Source: Geobacter sp.
Lineage (GTDB): Bacteria > Desulfobacterota > Desulfuromonadia > Geobacterales > Pseudopelobacteraceae
Direction: 5' to 3'
Length of the DNA: 64,000 nt
Assembly: GCA_009684515.1 (NCBI GenBank)
Contig: WKKS01000001.1
Location: 124,001 to 188,000 of the forward strand
The position numbers and the translations under genes were made by a program. The number at the start of each line of letters is the position of its first letter. Position 1 is the stretch's first letter. The notes under the pieces were generated by a model that had not been told where the DNA came from, did not search any database, and was given only the letters and a program-made list of their open reading frames with translations. Shown one piece after another: positions 9,927 through 17,423 of the stretch.

Positions 9927-9959
9927 CATAATTTCCTGTTCAATTCTATGGCGCGAAGA

Positions 9960-10979
9960 TCAGAGCGACCTGTCTCCCGCCTCTGCAAACAATCTCAACT
10001 TTGCCATCATGGCATCGAATTTTTTCGGTTTCAATGACTGCGGCCCATCCGAAGATGCATTCTCAGGATCGGGGTGAACCTCGACGATCAGGCCATCGGC
10101 GCCGGCCGCCACCGCGGCGTAACACATCGGAGCTACATAATGATGATTACCGGTGCCGTGTGATGGGTCGATGACTACCGGCAGATGGGTTTTTTGTTTC
10201 AGTACCGGAATGGCCGAAAGATCAAGCGTGTTGCGGGTAGCCGTTTCAAATGTCCGGATACCGCGCTCGCAGAGTATGACCGACTGGTTTCCCTCGCTCA
10301 TGATGTACTCGGCGCTCATCAGAAATTCCTGAATGGTCATTGCCATACCGCGCTTTAACAGAACCGGTTTCCCTAACTGGCCAACCTTTTTCAGCAAGGC
10401 AAAGTTTTGTGAGTTGCGCGCGCCGATCTGAAGGATATCGGCATAATCCGCCACCAGCTCCGCAGTTTCGGGGTTGATCACTTCTGTCACGAATGGAAGT
10501 CCGGTCAGTTCGCGCGCCTTGGCCAACAGCTTCAATCCATCTTCCTCCAATCCCTGGAAGGAGTATGGCGATGTGCGCGGCTTGAAGGCTCCGCCGCGTA
10601 AAACGTGGGCTCCGGATTTTTTGACCGCAATGGCTGAATCAATAATCTGCTGTTCACTCTCGACCGAACAGGGGCCGGCCATGATCACAACCTGCTTGCC
10701 GCCAATAAAAACATCGTCGCTGATTCTCACCAGACTGGACTCCTTCTTGACCTCTTTCGAAGCAAGTTTGTAAGGCTGCAGAATCGGCACGACATTTTCA
10801 ACGCCATGCAAGGATTCAAGTGCCTGCAGAACCGCTTTTCCCCGTTCGTCACCGATTGCGCCGATCACATCCCGGGTTTCGCCATGGATCACATGCGGCT
10901 TGTAGCCCAACTCCTTGATCCGTTTCAACACTTCATCCTTGTCCTTTTTTGATGCGCCTGTTTTCATGACAATAATCAT
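9960..10979 (-). CDS. aroF: 3-deoxy-7-phosphoheptulonate (DAHP) synthase with N-terminal regulatory domain
   Basis: The enzyme condenses phosphoenolpyruvate and erythrose-4-phosphate, the first step toward chorismate. The start at 10979 was chosen because AAAGGAG lies 8 bases before it and the product then opens [17 protein letters not shown], the usual beginning of the ferredoxin-like regulatory domain (about 1-70) of the TM0343-type class. The catalytic barrel follows, with [13 protein letters not shown] (about 103), [17 protein letters not shown] (about 135), the LLKRGM segment, [10 protein letters not shown] and [10 protein letters not shown]. The product is 339 residues. Upstream lies a full leader-peptide attenuator (11057-11203), so transcription should respond to charging of tRNA-Phe/Tyr; the N-terminal domain suggests additional allosteric control. 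Confidence 0.95.
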   Translation of the reverse strand: MIIVMKTGASKKDKDEVLKRIKELGYKPHVIHGETRDVIGAIGDERGKAVLQALESLHGVENVVPILQPYKLASKEVKKESSLVRISDDVFIGGKQVVIMAGPCSVESEQQIIDSAIAVKKSGAHVLRGGAFKPRTSPYSFQGLEEDGLKLLAKARELTGLPFVTEVINPETAELVADYADILQIGARNSQNFALLKKVGQLGKPVLLKRGMAMTIQEFLMSAEYIMSEGNQSVILCERGIRTFETATRNTLDLSAIPVLKQKTHLPVVIDPSHGTGNHHYVAPMCYAAVAAGADGLIVEVHPDPENASSDGPQSLKPKKFDAMMAKLRLFAEAGDRSL

Positions 10980-11056
10980 CTTTACTGCTCCTTTACCACA
11001 AACAATTCGGGCCGAAAGTTTCCCCCCGGCCCTGGCTGTACTAAAGATCAGACAGC

Positions 11057-11088
11057 AAAAAACCGGGTAGACTTTCGTCTGCCCCGGT
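11057..11088 (-). terminator. Attenuator terminator of the DAHP synthase leader
   Basis: Read on the minus strand, ACCGGGGCAGAC-GAAA-GTCTACCCGGT forms a stem with a GNRA tetraloop and one small internal mismatch, immediately followed by TTTTTT. It lies 28 bases after the leader-peptide stop codon and about 80 bases before the aroF start. Its 5' arm is also complementary to a leader segment, which makes it a regulated rather than constitutive terminator. Confidence 0.88.
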
Positions 11089-11140
11089 TCGTGGTTTTGT
11101 GTGATAGCTTCTTCGCTTACACCTGTACCCGGGCAGACGG
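11077..11140 (-). promoter_or_regulatory. Antiterminator pairing in the aroF leader RNA
   Basis: The leader segment CGTCTGCCCGGGT (within the last codons of the leader peptide, 11127-11139) can pair with ACCGGGGCAGACG (11076-11088), the 5' arm of the terminator: 12 of 13 positions match, nine in a row. If ribosomes stall at the aromatic codons just upstream, this pairing can form and exclude the terminator. If they run to the stop codon, they cover the segment and the terminator folds. Confidence 0.8.
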
Positions 11141-11203
11141 CCTGAAGTAAAAGCCGAACCAAAAGTAAAAGTTGTAGTCGATAAAGAAGCGGTTAGTTTT
11201 CAT
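11117..11203 (-). CDS. Aromatic-rich leader peptide controlling DAHP synthase
   Basis: This 28-codon reading frame, too short for standard gene callers, begins [20 protein letters not shown] and ends RPSARVQV. Eleven of 28 residues are aromatic (7 Phe, 3 Tyr, 1 Trp), and nine of the eleven fall in residues 10-20. This is the pattern of attenuation leader peptides such as those of pheA, pheST and trp operons. It is followed by overlapping antiterminator and terminator elements and then aroF. No clear Shine-Dalgarno precedes its ATG, and the likely promoter would start RNA only a few bases upstream, so it may be translated from a nearly leaderless end. Confidence 0.88.
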   Translation of the reverse strand: MKTNRFFIDYNFYFWFGFYFRPSARVQV

Positions 11204-11212
11204 GGGAAAGCA

Positions 11213-11241
11213 CTTAAGCATATCTGGATATCGCTTGTCAA
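11213..11241 (-). promoter_or_regulatory. Probable promoter of the aroF leader transcript
   Basis: A perfect -35 TTGACA (11236-11241) is followed after 17 bases by CTTAAG (11213-11218), a weak -10. The predicted start is near 11206, only about 3 bases before the leader-peptide ATG. The -35 lies 16 bases beyond the stop codon of cheV. Confidence 0.5.
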
Positions 11242-11256
11242 GTCCTGACAAACATT

Positions 11257-12198
11257 TCAGGCCGTCAGCTCATCAACTCTTATTACCAGATTAGGGAGAT
11301 CCGGTTTGGTAAGGATACAGTTTGCCCCCAGATTAATCCACTTGCGCTTGTTGTCATCTGAAGCCAGTGACGAAAATATGGCCACCGGCAGATCCCTGAG
11401 AGATTCTTCCTTGCGCACCAGCGATGTCAGATGCAAGCCGTCCATCTGCGGCATTTCTACATCAGTTATCAACATGTCGATGTATTTTTTGAATGTGCTG
11501 TTTTCCTGTGTCGCCTTCTGCATGGTTTGTTGAATGAAGTTCCACGCTTCAGCCCCGTTTTCCGCTTCCACCACAGTGTAGCCGGCAGCGCGGAGGCTGC
11601 CGCAGAGCGTCTTGCGGATAAAGACTGAATCATCCGCTACAAGTATGGTCCTTTGGGCCCGTTCCGGGCTTGATTCACCCCGCTGCATCATGATTTGATC
11701 AAGCGGCTTCAGTGCGCTTTCCGAACAGAGTTCGGCAACAATTTTTTCAAAGTCCAGCACCAGTATGATCCTATCATCCATCTTGACCAATCCGGTGACC
11801 TGATCACTATGGACAGACTTGGCCGGAGGCTCGACATTTTTCCAGGAGATGCGATAGATTCTGGATACGGAATGAACCAGCACTCCGACCATCAGATTGT
11901 TGAATTCCAGCACGACCACCCGGTCTGCAACCAGATCGCCGGTATTCTTGTTTAAGACCTGAGCAAGATTGATAATCGTAATAACTTTGTCCCGCAACTT
12001 GATCATGCCCTCGACGCCAGGCTTGGCATTGACTACCCGAGACATCTGCGGCAGCCTGATAATTTCACGCACCTTGGCGACATTAACGCCATAATAACAA
12101 GGCAGCACGTTACCACGCGAGTCCATCTCGTCGATTCTGAACTCCACAATTTCCAGCTCATTGGTATCACTTTCCAAAAGGATTTTGCCCTGTTCCAT
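11257..12198 (-). CDS. cheV: CheV-type chemotaxis coupling protein (CheW domain plus receiver)
   Basis: This is an adaptor that links chemoreceptors to the CheA kinase and is itself phosphorylated. The 313-residue product has a CheW-like domain (about 15-165; VNVAKVREIIRLP and the conserved VLVHSVSRIYRI segment) followed by a receiver domain (about 183-310) with acidic pair D189/D190, phosphoacceptor Asp246 in LITDVEMPQMDG, and a conserved Lys in the LTKPDLP motif. This two-domain order defines CheV. No other che gene is adjacent; a chemoreceptor lies at 51962-53638. It is transcribed away from trpE. Confidence 0.93.
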   Translation of the reverse strand: MEQGKILLESDTNELEIVEFRIDEMDSRGNVLPCYYGVNVAKVREIIRLPQMSRVVNAKPGVEGMIKLRDKVITIINLAQVLNKNTGDLVADRVVVLEFNNLMVGVLVHSVSRIYRISWKNVEPPAKSVHSDQVTGLVKMDDRIILVLDFEKIVAELCSESALKPLDQIMMQRGESSPERAQRTILVADDSVFIRKTLCGSLRAAGYTVVEAENGAEAWNFIQQTMQKATQENSTFKKYIDMLITDVEMPQMDGLHLTSLVRKEESLRDLPVAIFSSLASDDNKRKWINLGANCILTKPDLPNLVIRVDELTA

Positions 12199-12304
12199 GG
12201 TTCCTGCCTTTCAACTCGAAATATTCCGGCATTATAGCATGAATTTATTAAAAACAAAGAAACAGTCACACACGGGCAATGATTCATAGTCAAGATGGCT
12301 GAAC

Positions 12305-12333
12305 TTGACTCTACAATATGCCTGTGCTAGCTT
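12305..12333 (+). promoter_or_regulatory. Possible trpE promoter
   Basis: TTGACT (12305-12310), a 17-base spacer and TAGCTT (12328-12333) lie 30 bases before the trpE ATG in the cheV/trpE divergent gap. I found no Trp-rich leader frame or terminator hairpin here, so trpE does not appear to use the attenuation seen at aroF. Confidence 0.4.
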
Positions 12334-12362
12334 TTCGCCACTTTCTGTTGCTCGGAGCGACC

Positions 12363-13838
12363 ATGTTTTTTCCTGATCTTGATAAATTTTGTTCACTGGC
12401 CGGCACTGGCAACCTGATACCAATCTACCGGGAAATCATGGCCGATCTGGACACACCGGTCTCTGCTTTTAAAAAGCTGGATGACGGTAAGTTCTCCTAC
12501 CTGCTGGAGAGTATCGAAGGGGGCGAAAAATGGGGCCGCTACAGTTTCCTCGGTTCCAGTCCTTCCGTCGTTATCCGCTCAAAAGGAAATCTTGTTGAAA
12601 TCATCAACAACGGTGTCACCAGCAGCATTGAAGCGGCTGACCCCTTGAACTGCGTTCGCGAACTGCTGGCACAATACACACCGGTTGAGGTCGATGGATT
12701 GCCCCGTTTTTTCGGTGGGGCGGTCGGATATATGGGATACGACATGGTCAGGCATTTTGAACAGCTGCCAAACGACAAACCGGCCCTTCTGGATGCGTAC
12801 GACTCCTACTTCATGATCACAGATACGATCGTTATTTTTGACACCATGCGCCAAAAAATAAAGGTCGTTTCAAATGCCCATATTGATGAAAATTCCACTC
12901 CGGCTGAAGCTTATCGGCGCGCCACCGAAAAGATCGACGCCATCATCGATCGCCTCCGGGTACCGCTTTCCTCACCTGTTTCAACAGATTTGAAGAAAAG
13001 CGTCCGGTTCCAACCGAACATCACCCGCCAGGAGTTTGAAGCATCGGTGGAGAAAGCCAAAGAGTACGTCCGATCCGGCGACATTATCCAGGTGGTGCTG
13101 TCCCAGCGCTTCAGCGGAGATCTCTCGGCAGATCCGCTGGATATCTACCGGGTTTTGCGCACCCTGAATCCGTCTCCCTACATGTTCTTCCTGCGCCTTG
13201 AAGACACTGTCATCGCCGGTGCATCTCCGGAAGTAATGGTCCGCAAGGAGGGAAATCATGTGGAACTGCGCCCGATTGCCGGAACCCGACCTCGCGGCGC
13301 AACACCCGAGGAAGACAACCTGCTGGCCGAAGAACTGCTGGCCGACCCCAAAGAGTGCGCCGAGCACGTCATGCTGGTGGACCTGGGCAGAAACGACCTG
13401 GGACGGGTCTGCACCACAGGTTCGGTCAGCGTCTCGGAACTGATGCTGATCGAGCGCTATTCGCATGTCATGCATATCGTTTCCAATGTGCAGGGGGAAT
13501 TATCCGGCGAGCGTGATGCTTTTGATCTGGTGCGGGCTACCTTCCCGGCCGGCACATTATCAGGCGCGCCTAAAATACGCGCAATGCAGATCATCGACGA
13601 GCTGGAGCCGGTCCGCCGCGAGATTTACGGAGGGGCCGTCGGTTACTTTTCCTTTTCCGGCAACATGGATCTGTGCATCACCATCCGCACCCTGGTCATA
13701 AAAAACGGCAAAGTTCACCTCCAGGCCGGAGCAGGTATCGTAGCCGATTCGGACCCGGCCGCAGAATGGCAGGAAACCGTCAACAAAGGGATGGCTGTCA
13801 TGCGGGCTGTGGAAACAGCTGAAAAAGGGATCATCTGA
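12363..13838 (+). CDS. trpE: Anthranilate synthase component I
   Basis: TrpE forms anthranilate from chorismate using ammonia delivered by TrpG, the first committed step to tryptophan. The start at 12363 (MFFPDLDKFCSLAG) was chosen over an upstream in-frame ATG because GGAG lies just before it and the product is then 491 residues, the usual size. The Trp-feedback motif is present in FSYLLESIEGGEKWGRYSFLG near residue 40, and the C-terminal chorismate-binding domain shows RPIAGTRPRG, the LVDLGRNDLGRV segment and GTLSGAPKIRAMQIIDELEP. In Geobacter relatives trpG normally follows directly; here trpG starts about 9.4 kb further on. Confidence 0.96.
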   Translation: MFFPDLDKFCSLAGTGNLIPIYREIMADLDTPVSAFKKLDDGKFSYLLESIEGGEKWGRYSFLGSSPSVVIRSKGNLVEIINNGVTSSIEAADPLNCVRELLAQYTPVEVDGLPRFFGGAVGYMGYDMVRHFEQLPNDKPALLDAYDSYFMITDTIVIFDTMRQKIKVVSNAHIDENSTPAEAYRRATEKIDAIIDRLRVPLSSPVSTDLKKSVRFQPNITRQEFEASVEKAKEYVRSGDIIQVVLSQRFSGDLSADPLDIYRVLRTLNPSPYMFFLRLEDTVIAGASPEVMVRKEGNHVELRPIAGTRPRGATPEEDNLLAEELLADPKECAEHVMLVDLGRNDLGRVCTTGSVSVSELMLIERYSHVMHIVSNVQGELSGERDAFDLVRATFPAGTLSGAPKIRAMQIIDELEPVRREIYGGAVGYFSFSGNMDLCITIRTLVIKNGKVHLQAGAGIVADSDPAAEWQETVNKGMAVMRAVETAEKGII

Positions 13839-13893
13839 TAGCGCAATAAATTTTATTGTAACTCACCTTTCAATTCCATCATCCCTACCAATT

Positions 13894-13933
13894 CCGGTGT
13901 CTTTGCGAGTCAACAATCTTCCAAAGACACCGG
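13894..13933 (+). repeat. Perfect 12-base stem-loop after trpE
   Basis: CCGGTGTCTTTG and CAAAGACACCGG form a perfect 12-base inverted repeat around a 16-base loop, 55 bases past the trpE stop. There is no T-run after it, so it is not a standard terminator. It lies at the left edge of the inserted gene block and could be a transcript-stabilising hairpin or a junction sequence. Confidence 0.6.
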
Positions 13934-14130
13934 CAACATCATTTAAGCAGCACCCTCCCTCCCCTTAAAGCGGCATCAACCAAAGATTATCTTGATTTAC
14001 ACTAATAAGATTATTACCATAATAAAACATAGTATTGAAATCCTGGAGTCTACCCGCAGGATCAGGAATCCGCTTTTACCCCTGATCAGTTGACGACAAA
14101 TTCATCATCCGGTACTCAGTGAGGCGACCA

Positions 14131-15846
14131 ATGTCAACACCCGACCCCACCACCCTCGCCCTGACCGGGCAGTTGCCGTTCATCCTCAGTGTGAGCGCCA
14201 TCCTGGCCCTGCCGATCTCATTTCTGCTGATCAGGCTTTATCGCCGATCCGTGCTTAAGAGAATGAGTTTGCGCAGTGAAAAACCGGCTGATAAATCTAA
14301 ATACTTTTCGTCCGACCCAACAGAAAATGTTGAGAAAACCAGCTACCCCCTCAAATTGATCACCGTCGATGCATCCAACAACAAAGACGAAGCGAACCGA
14401 GCTGGAATGCTGTTCCGCAAAGCATGCTCATCCCCCTGGCGGGCGGCGTTTATCTATCTGGCCGGAGGGAGCGCCTTCGCTGTGGTCATGACGGTTGCCT
14501 TCCTGCGCTCCAGTCACAACGAAATGCTTCCGTTTCGATTCCTGGTTCTCTTCTGGGTTTATGCCTGGCCTCTGATCCTGACGCTCTACCTGGTGGCCGC
14601 GACCGGACTACGGACAAAAATGCTTCTTGTGGCGGCATATATAACAGGATTCACCATATTCGGCTCCGTAGTTCTGGCCCGCAGCCCCGACTCTTCTGCA
14701 ACACAGCTGATCGTGCTCTGGCTCAGCACCAACCTGCCGGCGACTGTTCTTCTCTTGGTATTCCTGCTCCGCAAGGTGCGCGCGGTCGGTCCGATGGTGG
14801 TTACCTTCATGATCCTGGCCCTGACCGGTTCTAACCTGTTGCTCTCCATCATGGATCGCCGACAGGAACTGCTGCGAGGCGCTGCTGAGATCGGTTTTTC
14901 GCTGGGATTAGGCGGCATTGGCACATTCTGGGCGCTGTCCGCAATCGGCTTCCTGGTATTCGCCATGCTTGGCTGGCTGGCGCTCCAATGGATTCGCCGG
15001 CGCTATCAGGCAAAAGCGGTCAACGATCAGTCGCTGATCCTGGATTCCCTCTGGCTTCTGTTCGGCATTAGCTACTCCGTTGGCCTGGTTTTCCAGGGTC
15101 CGCTCTGGATTCTATCCGGAGTCGCGGCATTCGCCGTTTACAAAACCACCGTGCTGTTCGGATTCCGTACCATTGCACCGGCAGACTCCACACAGGCGGT
15201 CAGCCTGCTCATCCTGCGGGTTTTTTCCCTGGGCAAACGAAGCGAAGACCTCTTCGATGCTATCACCAGACATTGGCGTTACCTGGGACACATCCAGCTC
15301 ATCACCGGTCCTGATTTGGTGGCTGCAACGGTGGAACCGCATGAGTTCCTGGCATTTTTGAGCGGAAAGCTAGACCAGCAGTTCATCGACGGCCCGGAAG
15401 CGCTGGCTCAAAGGTTGTCCGGAATGGATTCCGAGCCTGACTTTGACGGGCGCTATCGAGTGAACGATTTTTTCTGCCATGATGACACCTGGAGAATTAC
15501 GCTTGATCAACTGGTGGACAAATCTGATGTGGTGCTGATGGATCTGCGCGGTTTCTCGCCACAAAACGCGGGCTGTGTCTATGAGGTACAGGAGCTGGTC
15601 AACAGCGCCCTTCTGAGCCGGGTAGTAATGACTACCGATGATACGACCGATGCCGATTTTCTGGAAAAGACATTGACCGACGCATGGACAGGAATGAGGT
15701 TTGATTCGCCGAACCGTTCCGGTCCCGGGGAAGTGCGGATAATTCGATTGAATGACAGTAGCAAAGCGATATTTTCCCTGCTGGAAATGATCTGTTCAGC
15801 GGCCGAAACTACGCAACCTGTGCAGATTTCAGCTTCAACAGTGTGA
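14131..15846 (+). CDS. Polytopic membrane protein with C-terminal cytosolic alpha/beta (TIR-like?) domain
   Basis: No named family was recognised. The ATG at 14131 was preferred over a GTG 12 bases upstream because GAGG lies 6 bases before it. The 571-residue product shows one N-terminal membrane segment (about 14-36), a soluble loop, and then a cluster of about seven more hydrophobic segments between roughly 107 and 335. The last 230 residues are soluble with alternating strands and helices: VSLLILRVFSLG..., HIQLITGPDL, SDVVLMDLRGF and SRVVMTTDD. An alternating alpha/beta sheet with a DxR-like strand end resembles TIR or nucleoside-deoxyribosyltransferase folds, but no catalytic Glu can be assigned with confidence. 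It is the first gene of the block between trpE and trpG. Confidence 0.7.
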   Translation: MSTPDPTTLALTGQLPFILSVSAILALPISFLLIRLYRRSVLKRMSLRSEKPADKSKYFSSDPTENVEKTSYPLKLITVDASNNKDEANRAGMLFRKACSSPWRAAFIYLAGGSAFAVVMTVAFLRSSHNEMLPFRFLVLFWVYAWPLILTLYLVAATGLRTKMLLVAAYITGFTIFGSVVLARSPDSSATQLIVLWLSTNLPATVLLLVFLLRKVRAVGPMVVTFMILALTGSNLLLSIMDRRQELLRGAAEIGFSLGLGGIGTFWALSAIGFLVFAMLGWLALQWIRRRYQAKAVNDQSLILDSLWLLFGISYSVGLVFQGPLWILSGVAAFAVYKTTVLFGFRTIAPADSTQAVSLLILRVFSLGKRSEDLFDAITRHWRYLGHIQLITGPDLVAATVEPHEFLAFLSGKLDQQFIDGPEALAQRLSGMDSEPDFDGRYRVNDFFCHDDTWRITLDQLVDKSDVVLMDLRGFSPQNAGCVYEVQELVNSALLSRVVMTTDDTTDADFLEKTLTDAWTGMRFDSPNRSGPGEVRIIRLNDSSKAIFSLLEMICSAAETTQPVQISASTV

Positions 15847-15950
15847 CCATGTATGAACGTTATCTATAGGGAGCAGCAATGGCTACCCCTCCACATCTGA
15901 CTGCCCCGCCACTCCATGGCCAAATCTTCATATAGCAACCTATAATTGTC

Positions 15951-15978
15951 TTGTTTTAATATATAAGCCTAGTATAAT
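15951..15978 (+). promoter_or_regulatory. Sigma-70 type promoter before the C11 peptidase gene
   Basis: TTGTTT (15951-15956), a 16-base AT-rich spacer and a perfect TATAAT (15973-15978) lie about 100 bases upstream of the peptidase ATG. It suggests that the peptidase and CHAT genes form their own transcript, separate from the membrane-protein gene. Confidence 0.6.
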
Positions 15979-16077
15979 CATCAACATGCAAGAGATTTTC
16001 TTTCATTTCCAGTGCAAAAAGACAGGAGCAATGATCATACAGCCACGCTGTCAATCAAACCACAAAAGGAGACCGTC

Positions 16078-17367
16078 ATGCCAAAGAAAACTATCACAAA
16101 CAGGAACTGGACCATCATGGTCTACCTCGCCGGCGACAATAATCTGGACAGCGCCGGTGCAATTGATCTGAATGAAATGAAAACGGTCGGCAGCAGTGAT
16201 CAGGTTGCGGTTCTGGCCCAATTCGACCGGGCCGGGGGCAAAGGTGCGACAACCCGCTATTTCCTCAAAAACGGTACGCCGGTTGCCAAAGACGCCGTAC
16301 AGACACTGGGTGAAACCAACATGGGAGACCCGAAGGTGCTGGAAGATTTTGTCACCTGGGGAATCACCAACTACCCGGCCGACCATTATCTGCTGGTGCT
16401 CTGGAACCATGGCGCCGGATGGGATGACGCCAATCTATATCAGGGTGACGTATTCAGCGGCGCAACCCCGCCTGTCAGCCGCAAGAGTCAGCCGGTCGCC
16501 AGCCGTGGCGCCGCAGCCGGAGTCAAACCGATCAGCTTTGCCCAGGCCAGGGCCGGCATTGCCCGGACCCGCCGGGCACTCTTCAGCTCCACAGTGGAAG
16601 CCGCCGTCAAACAGCGCGGCATCGCTTTCGATGACCAGGCTCAGGATTTCCTCGACAACGTCGAACTGAAAAAGGTCATGACCAGAATCAAAAAGAAACT
16701 GACGCGTAAAATCGACATTCTCGGGATGGATGCCTGCCTGATGAGCATGATGGAGGTTTACTATCAAATGCGCGATCTGGCCGAGTTCAGCGTCGGTTCC
16801 GAAGAAAGTGAGCCGGGGGACGGCTGGCCCTACGACCGCATCCTCAAGGCGCTGGCCGCAAATCCGGCCATGACTCCCGAGGAACTTTCCAAAACCATCG
16901 TCACCCAATATCTGGCTTCCTACAAAGCCAGCGACAGCGTTACCCAGTCGGCAGTTAAGCTGGCGGAACTCCCCGGTCTGGCTACAGCGCTGAACAGCCT
17001 GGCCAAAGCTCTTAAAGGGATTTTGGCTGATGCCGCTTTACGCACCGCGCTGATCAACGCCAGGGCACAGGTTCAGGAGTACAGCCGCCCCTATGACGAC
17101 TATTGCGACCTGCTCGATCTATGTCAACTGCTGGATGCAGGAATCAGCAACACGGCGGTAAAAAAGGCCTGCGCCGCAGTCAAACAGGCGGCGGCAAGCG
17201 CCATCATTGCCAGCGGCTACAAGGGGACAGCCGTCAACAACTCACAAGGCATTTCGATTTACTTCCCCAAACGGAAACTATCGCCCCTCTACAAAACGCT
17301 CGATTTCACCAAAAAGAGCAGTTGGGACGAGTTCCTGGTGGCTTATCTGGCCGGACTGGGAAGGTAG
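16078..17367 (+). CDS. Clostripain-related (C11) cysteine peptidase
   Basis: This is a caspase-fold cysteine endopeptidase of clan CD, family C11 (clostripain/PmC11 type), which usually cleaves after Arg or Lys. AAAGGAG stands 6 bases before the chosen ATG, giving 429 residues. Family hallmarks are WTIMVYLAGDNNLDSAG (11-27), the catalytic His111 in LVLWNHGAGW, and the catalytic Cys220 in ILGMDACLMSMMEVYYQ, followed by the GSEESEPGDGWPY segment. An insertion (about 128-175) between His and Cys is rich in Arg/Lys and Ala and may hold the self-cleavage sites seen in this family. There is no signal peptide, so it should act in the cytoplasm. It lies 56 bases upstream of the CHAT-hydrolase gene and is probably co-transcribed with it. 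Confidence 0.9.
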   Translation: MPKKTITNRNWTIMVYLAGDNNLDSAGAIDLNEMKTVGSSDQVAVLAQFDRAGGKGATTRYFLKNGTPVAKDAVQTLGETNMGDPKVLEDFVTWGITNYPADHYLLVLWNHGAGWDDANLYQGDVFSGATPPVSRKSQPVASRGAAAGVKPISFAQARAGIARTRRALFSSTVEAAVKQRGIAFDDQAQDFLDNVELKKVMTRIKKKLTRKIDILGMDACLMSMMEVYYQMRDLAEFSVGSEESEPGDGWPYDRILKALAANPAMTPEELSKTIVTQYLASYKASDSVTQSAVKLAELPGLATALNSLAKALKGILADAALRTALINARAQVQEYSRPYDDYCDLLDLCQLLDAGISNTAVKKACAAVKQAAASAIIASGYKGTAVNNSQGISIYFPKRKLSPLYKTLDFTKKSSWDEFLVAYLAGLGR

Positions 17368-17423
17368 CAGACTCCTGCTCTGAGCCGGTTTACCTATAAT
17401 GCTTCTCCTGGAGGAACCAAACC

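Noticed and set aside
10980..11162. N-terminal extension of DAHP synthase to 400 residues
   Set aside because: The extension runs in the wrong frame through the attenuator; the start at 10979 has a proper ribosome-binding site and family N-terminus.
12199..12362. Trp attenuator before trpE
   Set aside because: No Trp-rich short frame and no terminator hairpin with a T-run was found.
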